Of a stretch of DNA of 64,000 nt, positions 8,465 to 16,899 are shown piece by piece; the first letter of the stretch is position 1, and every line of letters begins with the position of its first letter. A program made the position numbers and the translations under genes. The DNA lies in assembly GCA_035519675.1 (NCBI GenBank), contig DATIWB010000022.1, forward strand, positions 11,916 through 75,915, given 5' to 3'. The notes beneath the pieces are model-generated. The model was not told the origin of the DNA, made no database searches, and was given only the letters and a program-made list of their open reading frames with translations. The stretch comes from RPRB01 sp035519675 (GTDB lineage Bacteria; Myxococcota; Myxococcia; Myxococcales; Myxococcaceae).

Positions 8465-9853
8465 TCAGAGCGCCTTCACCTCGGTCACCAGCCGGGTCAG
8501 CGACGACTTGGCGTCGCCGAAGAGCATCGAGGTGTTGGGGGCGTAGAACAGGTGGTTCTCGATGCCGGCGAAGCCGGGGTTCATGCTCCGCTTGAGCACG
8601 ATGACGCCCTTTGACTTGTCCACGTCGAGGATCGGCATCCCGTAGATCGGGCTCTGCGGATCGCTCCGGGCGGCGGGGTTCACCACGTCGTTGGCCCCGA
8701 TGACCAGCGCCACGTCCGTCCGCTCGAACTCGGGGTTGATGTCCTCCATGTCGTAGAGCCGGTCGTAGGGGACGTTGGCCTCGGCCAGGAGCACGTTCAT
8801 GTGGCCCGGCATCCGGCCCGCCACCGGATGGATGGCGTACTTCACCGTCACCCCGCGCTTCTCGAGGAGATCTGCCAGCTCCCGCACCACGTGCTGGGCC
8901 TGCGCCACCGCCATCCCGTAGCCGGGGACGACGATGACCTGCCCGGCGTAGGCCATCCGGATCGCCGCGTCCTCGGCCGAGACGCTGCGGACGGTGAGGT
9001 CCTTGGCCTCGGCTCCGGCGGCCAGCGCCGGCTGAGGGGAGCCGAAGGCGCCGAAGAGCACGTTGCCGAAGCTCCGGTTCATCGCCTTGGACATGAGGAC
9101 GGAGAGCAGGAAGCCCGAGGCCCCGTCGAGGGCGCCGCAGATGATGAGGACGTTGTTCTGGATCGCGAACCCCGTCGCGCTGGAGGCCAGTCCGGCGTAC
9201 GAGTTGAGGAGCGAGACCACCACCGGCATGTCGGCCCCGCCGATGGGGAGGACCATGAACACCCCGAGCAAGAGCGCCAGGGCGATCATCCCGTAGAACA
9301 CCGCCGGCGTGCCGGGGCGGAAGATGAGGAAGAGGAACATGGCGATCGCCACCCCGAAGAGGGTGATGTTGACCGTGTTCTGTCCCCGGTAGGTCACCGG
9401 CTTCCCGGTGATGAATTCCTGGAGCTTCCCGAAGGCCATGAAGCTGCCGGTCACGGTGAGCGCGCCGAACAGCACCTCGAAGCCCAGCGCGGCCATGGTC
9501 GACCGCGGCATCGCCTGCTGGTGAATCCGGTACTCGGCGATGCCCACCAGGGTGGCAGCCAGCGCCCCGAACATGTGGCTGATGGCGATCCGCTGGGGCA
9601 TGGCGGTCATCGGCACGAACATGCCCAGCGGGTAGCCGATCACCGTTCCCAGGATCAGCGCCACGGCGATGAAGTCGAAGCGGATGATCTCGTGGTTGAA
9701 CAGCGTGCCCACGATCGCCAGGACCATGCCCAGCGCCGCCTGCTGCATGCCCAGACGGGCGCGATCCGGGTGCGACAGGCTCTTCAGGCCGAGGATGAAC
9801 AGCACCGAGGCGGCGAGGTAGATGGCCTCGATGACCAGATCGCGGGCGCTCAT
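8465..9853 (-). CDS. pntB: Proton-translocating NAD(P) transhydrogenase subunit beta PntB
   Basis: A 462-residue protein, exactly the length of E. coli PntB. It has about nine membrane helices in the first 270 residues, then a soluble NADP(H)-binding domain III with GYGMAVAQAQ (nucleotide loop), HPVAGRMPGHMNVLLAEANVPYD and the VALVIGANDVVNPAAR motif. The complex couples proton entry to hydride transfer from NADH to NADP+. It is the third gene of pntAA-pntAB-pntB, with a 4-base overlap to pntAB. Confidence 0.97.
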   Translation of the reverse strand: MSARDLVIEAIYLAASVLFILGLKSLSHPDRARLGMQQAALGMVLAIVGTLFNHEIIRFDFIAVALILGTVIGYPLGMFVPMTAMPQRIAISHMFGALAATLVGIAEYRIHQQAMPRSTMAALGFEVLFGALTVTGSFMAFGKLQEFITGKPVTYRGQNTVNITLFGVAIAMFLFLIFRPGTPAVFYGMIALALLLGVFMVLPIGGADMPVVVSLLNSYAGLASSATGFAIQNNVLIICGALDGASGFLLSVLMSKAMNRSFGNVLFGAFGSPQPALAAGAEAKDLTVRSVSAEDAAIRMAYAGQVIVVPGYGMAVAQAQHVVRELADLLEKRGVTVKYAIHPVAGRMPGHMNVLLAEANVPYDRLYDMEDINPEFERTDVALVIGANDVVNPAARSDPQSPIYGMPILDVDKSKGVIVLKRSMNPGFAGIENHLFYAPNTSMLFGDAKSSLTRLVTEVKAL

Positions 9854-10185
9854 CGGGACCCGCCTCCGGGCTGGCCAGCTTTCTCCATCGCCACGGCGGA
9901 GGTGGGCTTCGGCTCCCGGCGGAACATCTTCAGCATCCGGTCGGTGATGAGGAACCCGCCCACCACGTTGATGCTGGCGGCGGTGACGGCGATGAACCCC
10001 AGCCAGTTGGACACCGTGTCCCGGTTGGCCCCGGCGAGCACCAGCGAGCCCACCAGGCTGATGGCGGAGATGGCGTTGGTCGCCGACATCAGCGGTGTGT
10101 GGAGGAGCGGCGGGACACGGGTGATGACCTGGTACCCGACGAACGCGGCGAGCACGAACACGTACAGCTCGATGATGCTGATCAC
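9850..10185 (-). CDS. pntAB: NAD(P) transhydrogenase alpha-2 (membrane) subunit
   Basis: A 111-residue protein with about three to four membrane helices and the typical VITRVPPLLHTPLMSATNAISAI motif lining the proton channel. In this organism the alpha subunit is split: this gene carries domain II alpha and the neighbouring gene carries domain I, as in Rhodospirillum-type enzymes. The GTG start overlaps the pntAA stop, and its own stop overlaps the pntB ATG. Confidence 0.96.
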   Translation of the reverse strand: MISIIELYVFVLAAFVGYQVITRVPPLLHTPLMSATNAISAISLVGSLVLAGANRDTVSNWLGFIAVTAASINVVGGFLITDRMLKMFRREPKPTSAVAMEKAGQPGGGSR

Positions 10186-11300
10186 CGTCCGCTCCCTCCC
10201 GGGACCTGCCCGTTCAAGGTGATGAGCATCGCCCTGGTGATCTCGTCCTGGGGATCGATCTTCAGCGCGCCCTCCTTGGTGGAGAGGTGCTGCACCAGGG
10301 TCAGCACGTTGCGGGCGAACATCTGGCTGGCGTGCAGGGGCACGGTGGCCGCGAGCTGCACCGGGCCGAGGAGGACCACCCCGCCCACCACCACCCGTTC
10401 ACCGGCCCGGGTGCCCTCCACGTTGCCCCCACTCTCCGCTGCCAGGTCCACCACCACCGAACCCGGCCGGAGCGTGCCCAGCGTGGCGGCATCCACCAGC
10501 ACCGGTGCCCGCTTCCCCGGCACCTGGGCGGTGGAGATCAACAAGTCCTGCTGGGGAATGGCCGCGGCCAGCGCCGCTCGGGTCTGGGCCTCCTCCTCGG
10601 CGGTCTGCGCCCGGGCGTAACCGCCGGCCGCCTCGGCGTCGGATGACACCTCCGGACCGACGAAGGTCGCCCCCAGGCTGAGAATCTGCTCCCGGGCGGC
10701 GAGCCGCACATCGAACCCGGCGACCAAAGCCCCCAGCCGCCGCGCGGTGGCGATGGCCTGGAGCCCCGCCACCCCCGCGCCGAGCACCAGCACCCTGGCC
10801 GGGGCCAGCGTCCCGGCGGCGGTGGTGAGCAGGGGGAGCAGCTTCCCCAGCTCGGCGGCTCCGAGGAGCACCGCCTTGTAGCCGGCCACGGTGGCCTGCG
10901 AGCTGAGCACGTCCATCGACTGGGCCCGGGTGATGCGCGGGACGCGCTCCAGGGCGAGGAACGTCAGCCGCCGCGCGGCCAGGGCCGGGACCAGCGCCTC
11001 CGCCGGCTCGACTCCCAGCATCGAGACCACGGTGGCCCCCTCGGGCGCCTCGGCGAGCTCCGCGGCGGTGGGCCGGCGAACGCGGGGCCAGAGCTCCACC
11101 CTGGTGAGCGCCTCGGCCCGGGCGGCGAGCACCCGCGCCCCGGCCTTCTCGTAGTCGGCGTCGGTGAAGCCTGCGGCCAACCCCGCCCCGCGCTCGATGG
11201 AGATCTGATGTCCAGCCTTCGTGAGCCGCGCCACCACTTCGGGAACCAGGGCCACCCGGGCTTCCCCGGGTGAGGTCTCCCGTACCACCGCGATGCGCAT
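10182..11300 (-). CDS. pntAA: NAD(P) transhydrogenase alpha-1 (NAD(H)-binding) subunit
   Basis: A 372-residue soluble domain I homologous to alanine dehydrogenase. MRIAVVRETSPGEARVALVP opens the protein, the Rossmann glycine motif is VLVLGAGVAGLQAIATARRLGA, and the catalytic-loop sequence QDLLISTAQVPGKRAP follows. The protein ends without membrane helices, confirming the split alpha subunit. I took ATG 11300, because the open frame upstream belongs to an antisense-free shadow of bamA. It starts only 14 bases after the bamA stop, so it is probably co-transcribed with bamA. Confidence 0.95.
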   Translation of the reverse strand: MRIAVVRETSPGEARVALVPEVVARLTKAGHQISIERGAGLAAGFTDADYEKAGARVLAARAEALTRVELWPRVRRPTAAELAEAPEGATVVSMLGVEPAEALVPALAARRLTFLALERVPRITRAQSMDVLSSQATVAGYKAVLLGAAELGKLLPLLTTAAGTLAPARVLVLGAGVAGLQAIATARRLGALVAGFDVRLAAREQILSLGATFVGPEVSSDAEAAGGYARAQTAEEEAQTRAALAAAIPQQDLLISTAQVPGKRAPVLVDAATLGTLRPGSVVVDLAAESGGNVEGTRAGERVVVGGVVLLGPVQLAATVPLHASQMFARNVLTLVQHLSTKEGALKIDPQDEITRAMLITLNGQVPGGSGR

Positions 11301-11314
11301 CGCTCGCCCCCTCC

Positions 11315-13795
11315 TTAGAAGGAGTTGCCGATCGTGAACTCGAAGAGGACTGGGTCGTCGATCGGTCGTCTGGTGAGTGGAATGCCCCACTCGAATCGTA
11401 GCGGACCGACCGGGGAGAACCAGCGAATCCCGAAACCCACCGACCAGAACAGTCCCAGCGGAAGTGAGTGTTGTTTGTCTTCGAAGAAGCTGGCATCCAC
11501 GGCGAACGCGTTGCCGGCGTCGGCGAAGACCACGCCCTTGACCCCGACCTTGGGCACGATGGGGAACTCGAGCTCGAGGTTGAGCACGAACTGCTTGTTG
11601 CCACCGACCACGAAGGCGGTCACCGGGCAGTCGGGCCGGTTGCAGGTGGGCACCAGGATGGTGGGGGAGATCGAGCTCAGCGAGTAGCCGCGGATGGTGT
11701 TGATGCCGCCCAGGTAATAGAGCTCCGAGACCGGCAGCCGGCGGCTCTGATCGAGGTTGGCGATGTAGCCGATGGTGGTGTTGGTCTTGAACACCATCCC
11801 CAGGGGCAGCGGGAAGTAGAAGCGGGAGAAGAGCGTGTAGCGCGCGTAGTTCAGGGTCCCGCCGAGGAAGTCCGGGGCGAACTCCGCCGAGGCGAACTGG
11901 TAGAACCCCTTGGTGGGGAACAGCCGGTTGTCGCGCCGGTCCCAGGCGAGGGTGAAGCGCACCGCGGAGGTGATCTGCGTGCCGGTGCGGAAGCGGCCAT
12001 AGAGCGGCGTGGTGTTGGTGTTGATCACCCCCGCATTCGGGCCGGTGCCGGTGCCCCCCGGCGACGCCTCGACCCACTCCCGGGTGTACCCAACGCTGGC
12101 GATGAGATCGTCCCAGATGTGGTAGCCCAGCCCCACCGAGCCGCCCAGCGCCTGACGGGTGAAGTCGAACTGGTCGATCTGGGTCCGGTAGATGTCGAAG
12201 GAGAAGATCCAGTCGCTGTCGAAGAAGTACGGGTCGTAGAACGACAGCTGGATCAGCTGCCGCAGGCTGCTGAGCTGGGCGGAGATGGAGACGGTCTGCC
12301 CCCACCCGAGGAAGTTGTTCTGGGTGACCTGGGCGGTGAAGATGAAGCTCTCCACCGAGCTGAAGCCGAAGCCCACCTGGAAGCTGCCGGTGCTCTTCTC
12401 CTTCACCTCGACCGTGACCACCACGTGGGTGTCGTCGCGGCCGGGCTTGTAGGTGATCTCCACCGTCTCGAAGAAGCCGAGCGCGGTGACCCTTTCCTTG
12501 CTCCGCCGCAGGCCGCTGCCGGAGAAGAGGTCCCCCTCGTAGATCCGCAGCTCGCGCCGGATGACCTTGTCCCGGGTCTTGGTGTTCCCGGTGATCTCGA
12601 TCCGGTCGATGGTCTGCAGCTTCCCCTTCTCCACCCGGAAATCGAGCGCCACGGTCCTCTCCTGAGGATTGACCGAGGTCTCGGGGTTGAAGTTGGCGTA
12701 GGCGTAGCCCTGGTCCTGGTAGATGTCGGCCAGCGACTGGTCGTCCTTCAGGACCTTGGCCCGGCTGAAGTAGTCGCCCCGGCGCGACTCGAGCACCGCG
12801 AACAGCCGGTCCTTGGGGACGATGAGATCTCCCGAGAAGTCGATGCTCGAGATGCGGTACTGCTCGCCCTCGGTGATCTTCACCGTGATGTAGATCAACC
12901 GCTTGTCGGGCGAGAGCGCGACGGTGGGCTTCTCCACCTTCACGTTGAGGAAACCGCGGTCGTAGTAGGCGGCCTCGATGATCGCCAGATCCCGCTGGAA
13001 GGCCTCCTCGCGGAAGGTGCCCTCCCCGGTGAGGAATCCGAAGAAGTTCCCCTCGCGGGTGATCATCAGGGCCTTGAGGTCGTCGGCCGAGACCTTGTCG
13101 GTGCCGATGAGGTTCACCTGCTTCACCATCACCTTGGCGTGCTCGTTGATGACGAACACCACGTCGGCCTGGTTGGTGCCCTGGACGGGGACGACCTTGT
13201 GGGTGACCTCGGCGAGGAAGAAGCCCTTCTCGACGTACTTCTCCTGGATCTTCTTGACGTTCCGCCTCACCGCGTCCAGGTCGAGGATCTGGTACGGCTT
13301 GAGGTCGATGACGTCTTTGAAGTCGTCCTTGTTGAGCTCCTCGTTTCCCTGCAGGAGCCACTGGCGGATCGACGGACGCTCCACCACCCGCACCACGTAG
13401 GCGATGCCCCCGGCCGGGAGCCGCTGGGTGAGCAGCTGGATGTCCTGGAAATAGCCCAGGCTCCAGAGCGACTGGACGTCGGCCCCGGTGAGCGTGGGGT
13501 CGAACGGGCGGCCCACCTTGTTCTTCAGCGCGCGCTTGATGACCTCCGGCTCGACCCGCCGGTTCCCCTCGATCCGCACCTCGGTGATGACGTCGGAGTC
13601 GCTGGCCGCGGGGACATCGGCCTGGATCGCCGCGCCCGGGGTACCGGCGTCGGGCGCAGCGAGGCTCTCCGGGGCGGCCGGCGCGAGGGTCCCCCCGTCG
13701 ACTTCCTGACCGCGCGAGGCGGCGGGGAGGACGAGCGCGAGCAGGGCGGCGGCCAGGAGCCAGGTGGCGGTCGTCTTGCGTGCGGAAACGTTCAA
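11315..13795 (-). CDS. bamA: Outer membrane protein assembly factor BamA
   Basis: About 826 residues of BamA/Omp85, the insertase for outer-membrane beta-barrels. A signal peptide (WLLAAALLALVLPAASRGQ) is followed by an acidic, Ala/Pro-rich linker. Five POTRA domains follow (about 75-430; for example ITEVRIEGNRRVEPEVIKRAL begins POTRA1). The 16-strand barrel includes the lid-lock RGY motif (TIRGYSLSSISP) and ends in the aromatic C-terminal strand EFTIGNSF. No ATG fits: TTG at 13795 gives a clean signal peptide, while TTG 13861 adds 22 odd residues. It follows lolD and precedes the transhydrogenase genes. Confidence 0.96.
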   Translation of the reverse strand: MNVSARKTTATWLLAAALLALVLPAASRGQEVDGGTLAPAAPESLAAPDAGTPGAAIQADVPAASDSDVITEVRIEGNRRVEPEVIKRALKNKVGRPFDPTLTGADVQSLWSLGYFQDIQLLTQRLPAGGIAYVVRVVERPSIRQWLLQGNEELNKDDFKDVIDLKPYQILDLDAVRRNVKKIQEKYVEKGFFLAEVTHKVVPVQGTNQADVVFVINEHAKVMVKQVNLIGTDKVSADDLKALMITREGNFFGFLTGEGTFREEAFQRDLAIIEAAYYDRGFLNVKVEKPTVALSPDKRLIYITVKITEGEQYRISSIDFSGDLIVPKDRLFAVLESRRGDYFSRAKVLKDDQSLADIYQDQGYAYANFNPETSVNPQERTVALDFRVEKGKLQTIDRIEITGNTKTRDKVIRRELRIYEGDLFSGSGLRRSKERVTALGFFETVEITYKPGRDDTHVVVTVEVKEKSTGSFQVGFGFSSVESFIFTAQVTQNNFLGWGQTVSISAQLSSLRQLIQLSFYDPYFFDSDWIFSFDIYRTQIDQFDFTRQALGGSVGLGYHIWDDLIASVGYTREWVEASPGGTGTGPNAGVINTNTTPLYGRFRTGTQITSAVRFTLAWDRRDNRLFPTKGFYQFASAEFAPDFLGGTLNYARYTLFSRFYFPLPLGMVFKTNTTIGYIANLDQSRRLPVSELYYLGGINTIRGYSLSSISPTILVPTCNRPDCPVTAFVVGGNKQFVLNLELEFPIVPKVGVKGVVFADAGNAFAVDASFFEDKQHSLPLGLFWSVGFGIRWFSPVGPLRFEWGIPLTRRPIDDPVLFEFTIGNSF

Positions 13796-13873
13796 CCTCG
13801 TCGAGGAGCGGCGGCCGTTGGAAGGGCGCGCACTGTAGGAGAGGGAGGCGGACCGGGACAATGGTGAAAAGCT

Positions 13874-14548
13874 CTACGCCGGCTCGACCTTGCCCCCTGC
13901 GAGCCGCAATCTCCGCGGCATCGAACGGGCCAGCGCCTCGTTGTGGGTCACCACCACGGCCGTGATGCCCAGGTCGCGGTTCACCTCGCGCAACACCTGA
14001 TGGATGCCCTCGCCGGTCACCGGGTCGAGGTTGCCAGTGGGCTCGTCGGCCAGGAGCAGCGCCGGCTCGAGCACCAGCGCCCGCGCCAGCGCCACCCGCT
14101 GCGCCTCCCCACCCGACAGCTCGCCCGGGCGGTGATCCACCCGGGCGCCCAGCCCCACCCGCTCCAGGAGTTCCCGGGCGCGCCGGAGGGCGGCCGAGCG
14201 CTCCATCCGCTGCACCAGCGCGGGGATGGCCACGTTCTCCAGCGCGGTGAACTCCGGGAGCAGGTAGTGGCTCTGGAAGACGAATCCCACAGTCCGGTTG
14301 CGGAAGCGGGCCAGGTCGGCATCCGCCAGCGCGAGCACGTCCACGCCGTCCACCGCCATCGTCCCCGCCACCGGCGCGTCCAGCGTGCCGAGGACGTGGA
14401 GGAAGGTGCTCTTGCCCGAACCCGAGGCGCCCACCAGGCTGACCAGCTCGCCGCGCTCGATGTCCAGCGACAGGCCGCGCAGAACGTCGATGCGCGCCCC
14501 GTGCAGCCAGTAACTCTTGGACAGCTCGCGGATCTCCACGAAGGCCAC
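13874..14548 (-). CDS. lolD: Lipoprotein-releasing ABC transporter ATPase LolD
   Basis: A 224-residue ATPase with Walker A GASGSGKST, the Q-loop in FVFQSHYLLPEFTALEN, signature LSGGEAQR, Walker B LLLADEPTGNLDP and the H-loop VVVTHN. It belongs to the MacB/LolD type and should energise the permease encoded immediately upstream (14557-16899), releasing lipoproteins to the outer membrane. The start is the GTG at 14548, giving VAFVEIRELSKSYW; the gap to the permease stop is 8 bases. bamA follows. Confidence 0.95.
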   Translation of the reverse strand: MAFVEIRELSKSYWLHGARIDVLRGLSLDIERGELVSLVGASGSGKSTFLHVLGTLDAPVAGTMAVDGVDVLALADADLARFRNRTVGFVFQSHYLLPEFTALENVAIPALVQRMERSAALRRARELLERVGLGARVDHRPGELSGGEAQRVALARALVLEPALLLADEPTGNLDPVTGEGIHQVLREVNRDLGITAVVVTHNEALARSMPRRLRLAGGKVEPA

Positions 14549-14556
14549 GGGTCGCC

Positions 14557-16899
14557 CTACTCTCCCTTCAGCCCTTCCACCGGCTCGACGCGCGAGGCGC
14601 GCAGCGCGGGGTAGATCGACGCCAGGTAGGTCACCAGGATCGCGATGAGCACGGTGAGCGCGGTCTGCAGCGGCTCGACCTTCACCGGCAACGAGGGGAT
14701 GTAATAGACCTCCGGGTCCAGCCGGAGCCCCACCTTCTCGATGAAGAGGCACCAGGCCAGGCCGGAGATCAGCCCCAGGAGCCCTCCGGCCACGCCGATC
14801 TGCAGCCCCTCGGCGAGGAAGATCTTCACGATGCCGCCCTGGGGAACGCCCAGGGCCTTGAGGACCGAGATCTCCTTCCGCTTCTCCAGCACCAGCATGG
14901 TCACCGTGGCCACGATGAGCCCCGCGGCGACCACCACGATGATGGAGAGGATGATGCCCATCACCAGCTTCTCCAGCCGCAGCGCGGAGAAGAGGTTGCG
15001 GTTCATCTCCCCCCAGTCCTTGGTGCGGTAGGGGTACCCCTCCAGGGTGTTGAGCACGGTCGAGGCGATGCGCCGGGCGTCGTCCACGTCCTTGACCTTG
15101 AGCTCGACTCCCGTGGCCCCGGGGATGCCGAAGAAGGACTCGGCCGCCTGGAGGCCGACGTAGACGAACTTCGAGTCGTACTCGAACATTCCCGTGTAGA
15201 AGATGCCGGCCACCCGGAAGGCCTTCGACTTGGGGATGGGCCCCGACGGGCCCATGCCGCCCCCGAGGGGCGAGACCACGGTGACCGGGTCCCCCACCAG
15301 GACGCGAAGACTCGCCGCCAGCTCCCGGCCGAGCAGGATGCCGGGGAGCGGCGGACCCGCCGGGCTCTCCTTCGGCATCTGGATGACGTCGTCGTCCTTG
15401 GGCCGGTCCATCTTGTAGCGGGTGCGCACCGGGATGTCCTCGGGGTGCGCCAGCCAGCGGATGTCGCCGCCGGGCAGGACGTTCTTGGGGAGATCCGTCA
15501 CCTGGCCGGTGGTGGCCGGGTCGACGCCCTTGATGATCGCCCCGTCCACGTTGGCCTCGCTGGCCACCATCACCTGCCCGAGAAGGAACGGGGTCTCGCC
15601 GATGACGCCGGGGACCTGGGCGACCTTCTTCATCACCTCCGGGTACTCGGGCATCCCGGCCTGGGGGTCGCCGTACTTGAGCACCACCACGTGGGCGTTG
15701 GTGCCGAGGATCTTCTTCTGGAGGTCGACCTCGAAGCCGCTCATCACGCTGAGGACGATGATCAGCGCCATCACCCCCACCCCCACCCCGCCCACGCTTA
15801 GCGCGGTCATCATCTCGGTGGGGGACTGGCTCCGCTGCTGCGCCTCGTGCAGCGCCTTGGCCGCCGCCAGCGGGTCGCGCCGCCCCAGCTCGCGGATGCG
15901 CGTCCGCTCCACCGCCGCGTCCGCTGCGCGGAGGATGCCCAGGACGATGAGCGGGGGGATGATGCCCAGCAGCAGCACCACCAGGCCCCCGAGCAGCAGG
16001 CGCGGGCGGAAGACGTGAACGTGACGGCGGGCGACGAACAGCTCGAACCCGGTGCGCACGTCGAGGCGGCCCGAGGCGTTGGCCACGAACCCGGTGAGGA
16101 TGCCCAGGGTGAGGGCCAGGACCAGCAGGCTGAAGACCAGCCAGTACCCGAGCTCGGGCCGGCCCAAGAGATTCGCCAGGTAGATGATCTCCCGGAACCT
16201 CGGACCCAGCGTCGCGTCGAGCGCCGGGACCGACGGGAGCACGGTGAGCAGCGCCGGCAGCGGCACCCCGAGGTAGAGGACGGCGATGGTCGCCTCGGGT
16301 GCGGAGAGCTTGCGCGCTCGCGCCGCCCCGACGAAGCCGCCGACGAACGCCACCCCCGCCGCGGCGGTGAGCGCCACGCCGAAGGCCGCCGGCGGACCCC
16401 ATCCCACCCCACGCGAGGCGGAGGCCAGAGCGGTCTGGAGCAGCACCAGGACCAGCTCGGCCCCGAGGATGCCCACCCCGTACGCCGCCAGGGTGCCGAG
16501 GTGGAAGTCGCGCCAGCCGGCCAGCGGCAACGACAGCCCCGACCCGGCCGCCTCGGCGACCGAAGGCTCGGCCTCGGGCCTGCGCGCGCTCCCGAGCGCC
16601 ACCAGCGCCCACCCGACGAGCCAGACCGCCGCGGCCGGACCGAGCAGCCAGGCTCCGGGGCCGGGCGCCGCCGCCCGCCGGGCCTCGAGCACGCCCTTCA
16701 CCGCGCCCACCAGCGGCCCCCAGCCGAACGCGTCCAGGCCGAGCCGGGCCAGCACCGGTCCCCAGGCCCCGAGGCGCCCCAGCTCCACCCCCGCCAGCAC
16801 CGCACCGCTGAGGACCAGCGCCGCGCCCACGCCACGGAGCACCCACCGGGCGCGGGGCCGGGCGGGGGCCACGACGCCGAGGGCGAGCGGCTGATCCAT
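14557..16899 (-). CDS. lolC: LolC/LolE-type lipoprotein-releasing permease with long N-terminal membrane extension
   Basis: A 780-residue permease, whereas LolC/LolE are about 400-415. The C-terminal part is orthodox: TALSVGGVGVGVMALIIVLSVMSGFE (about 365-390), a large periplasmic domain (to about 640), and three closing helices with VLEKRKEISVLKALGVP and YPALRASRVEPVEGLKGE. Before it come about six or seven predicted helices (roughly 20-40, 84-104, 135-158, 170-192, 203-222, 252-275, 301-322). The family's usual opening, FELFVARRHVHVF, appears only at 285. A single gene beside lolD suggests a homodimeric LolCD2-like transporter. It overlaps the lysS stop by one base (TGATG). Confidence 0.87.
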   Translation of the reverse strand: MDQPLALGVVAPARPRARWVLRGVGAALVLSGAVLAGVELGRLGAWGPVLARLGLDAFGWGPLVGAVKGVLEARRAAAPGPGAWLLGPAAAVWLVGWALVALGSARRPEAEPSVAEAAGSGLSLPLAGWRDFHLGTLAAYGVGILGAELVLVLLQTALASASRGVGWGPPAAFGVALTAAAGVAFVGGFVGAARARKLSAPEATIAVLYLGVPLPALLTVLPSVPALDATLGPRFREIIYLANLLGRPELGYWLVFSLLVLALTLGILTGFVANASGRLDVRTGFELFVARRHVHVFRPRLLLGGLVVLLLGIIPPLIVLGILRAADAAVERTRIRELGRRDPLAAAKALHEAQQRSQSPTEMMTALSVGGVGVGVMALIIVLSVMSGFEVDLQKKILGTNAHVVVLKYGDPQAGMPEYPEVMKKVAQVPGVIGETPFLLGQVMVASEANVDGAIIKGVDPATTGQVTDLPKNVLPGGDIRWLAHPEDIPVRTRYKMDRPKDDDVIQMPKESPAGPPLPGILLGRELAASLRVLVGDPVTVVSPLGGGMGPSGPIPKSKAFRVAGIFYTGMFEYDSKFVYVGLQAAESFFGIPGATGVELKVKDVDDARRIASTVLNTLEGYPYRTKDWGEMNRNLFSALRLEKLVMGIILSIIVVVAAGLIVATVTMLVLEKRKEISVLKALGVPQGGIVKIFLAEGLQIGVAGGLLGLISGLAWCLFIEKVGLRLDPEVYYIPSLPVKVEPLQTALTVLIAILVTYLASIYPALRASRVEPVEGLKGE

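Noticed and set aside
11468..13867. Plus-strand frame of 799 codons opposite bamA
   Set aside because: A shadow of bamA; Val/His/Asp-rich with no recognisable domain.
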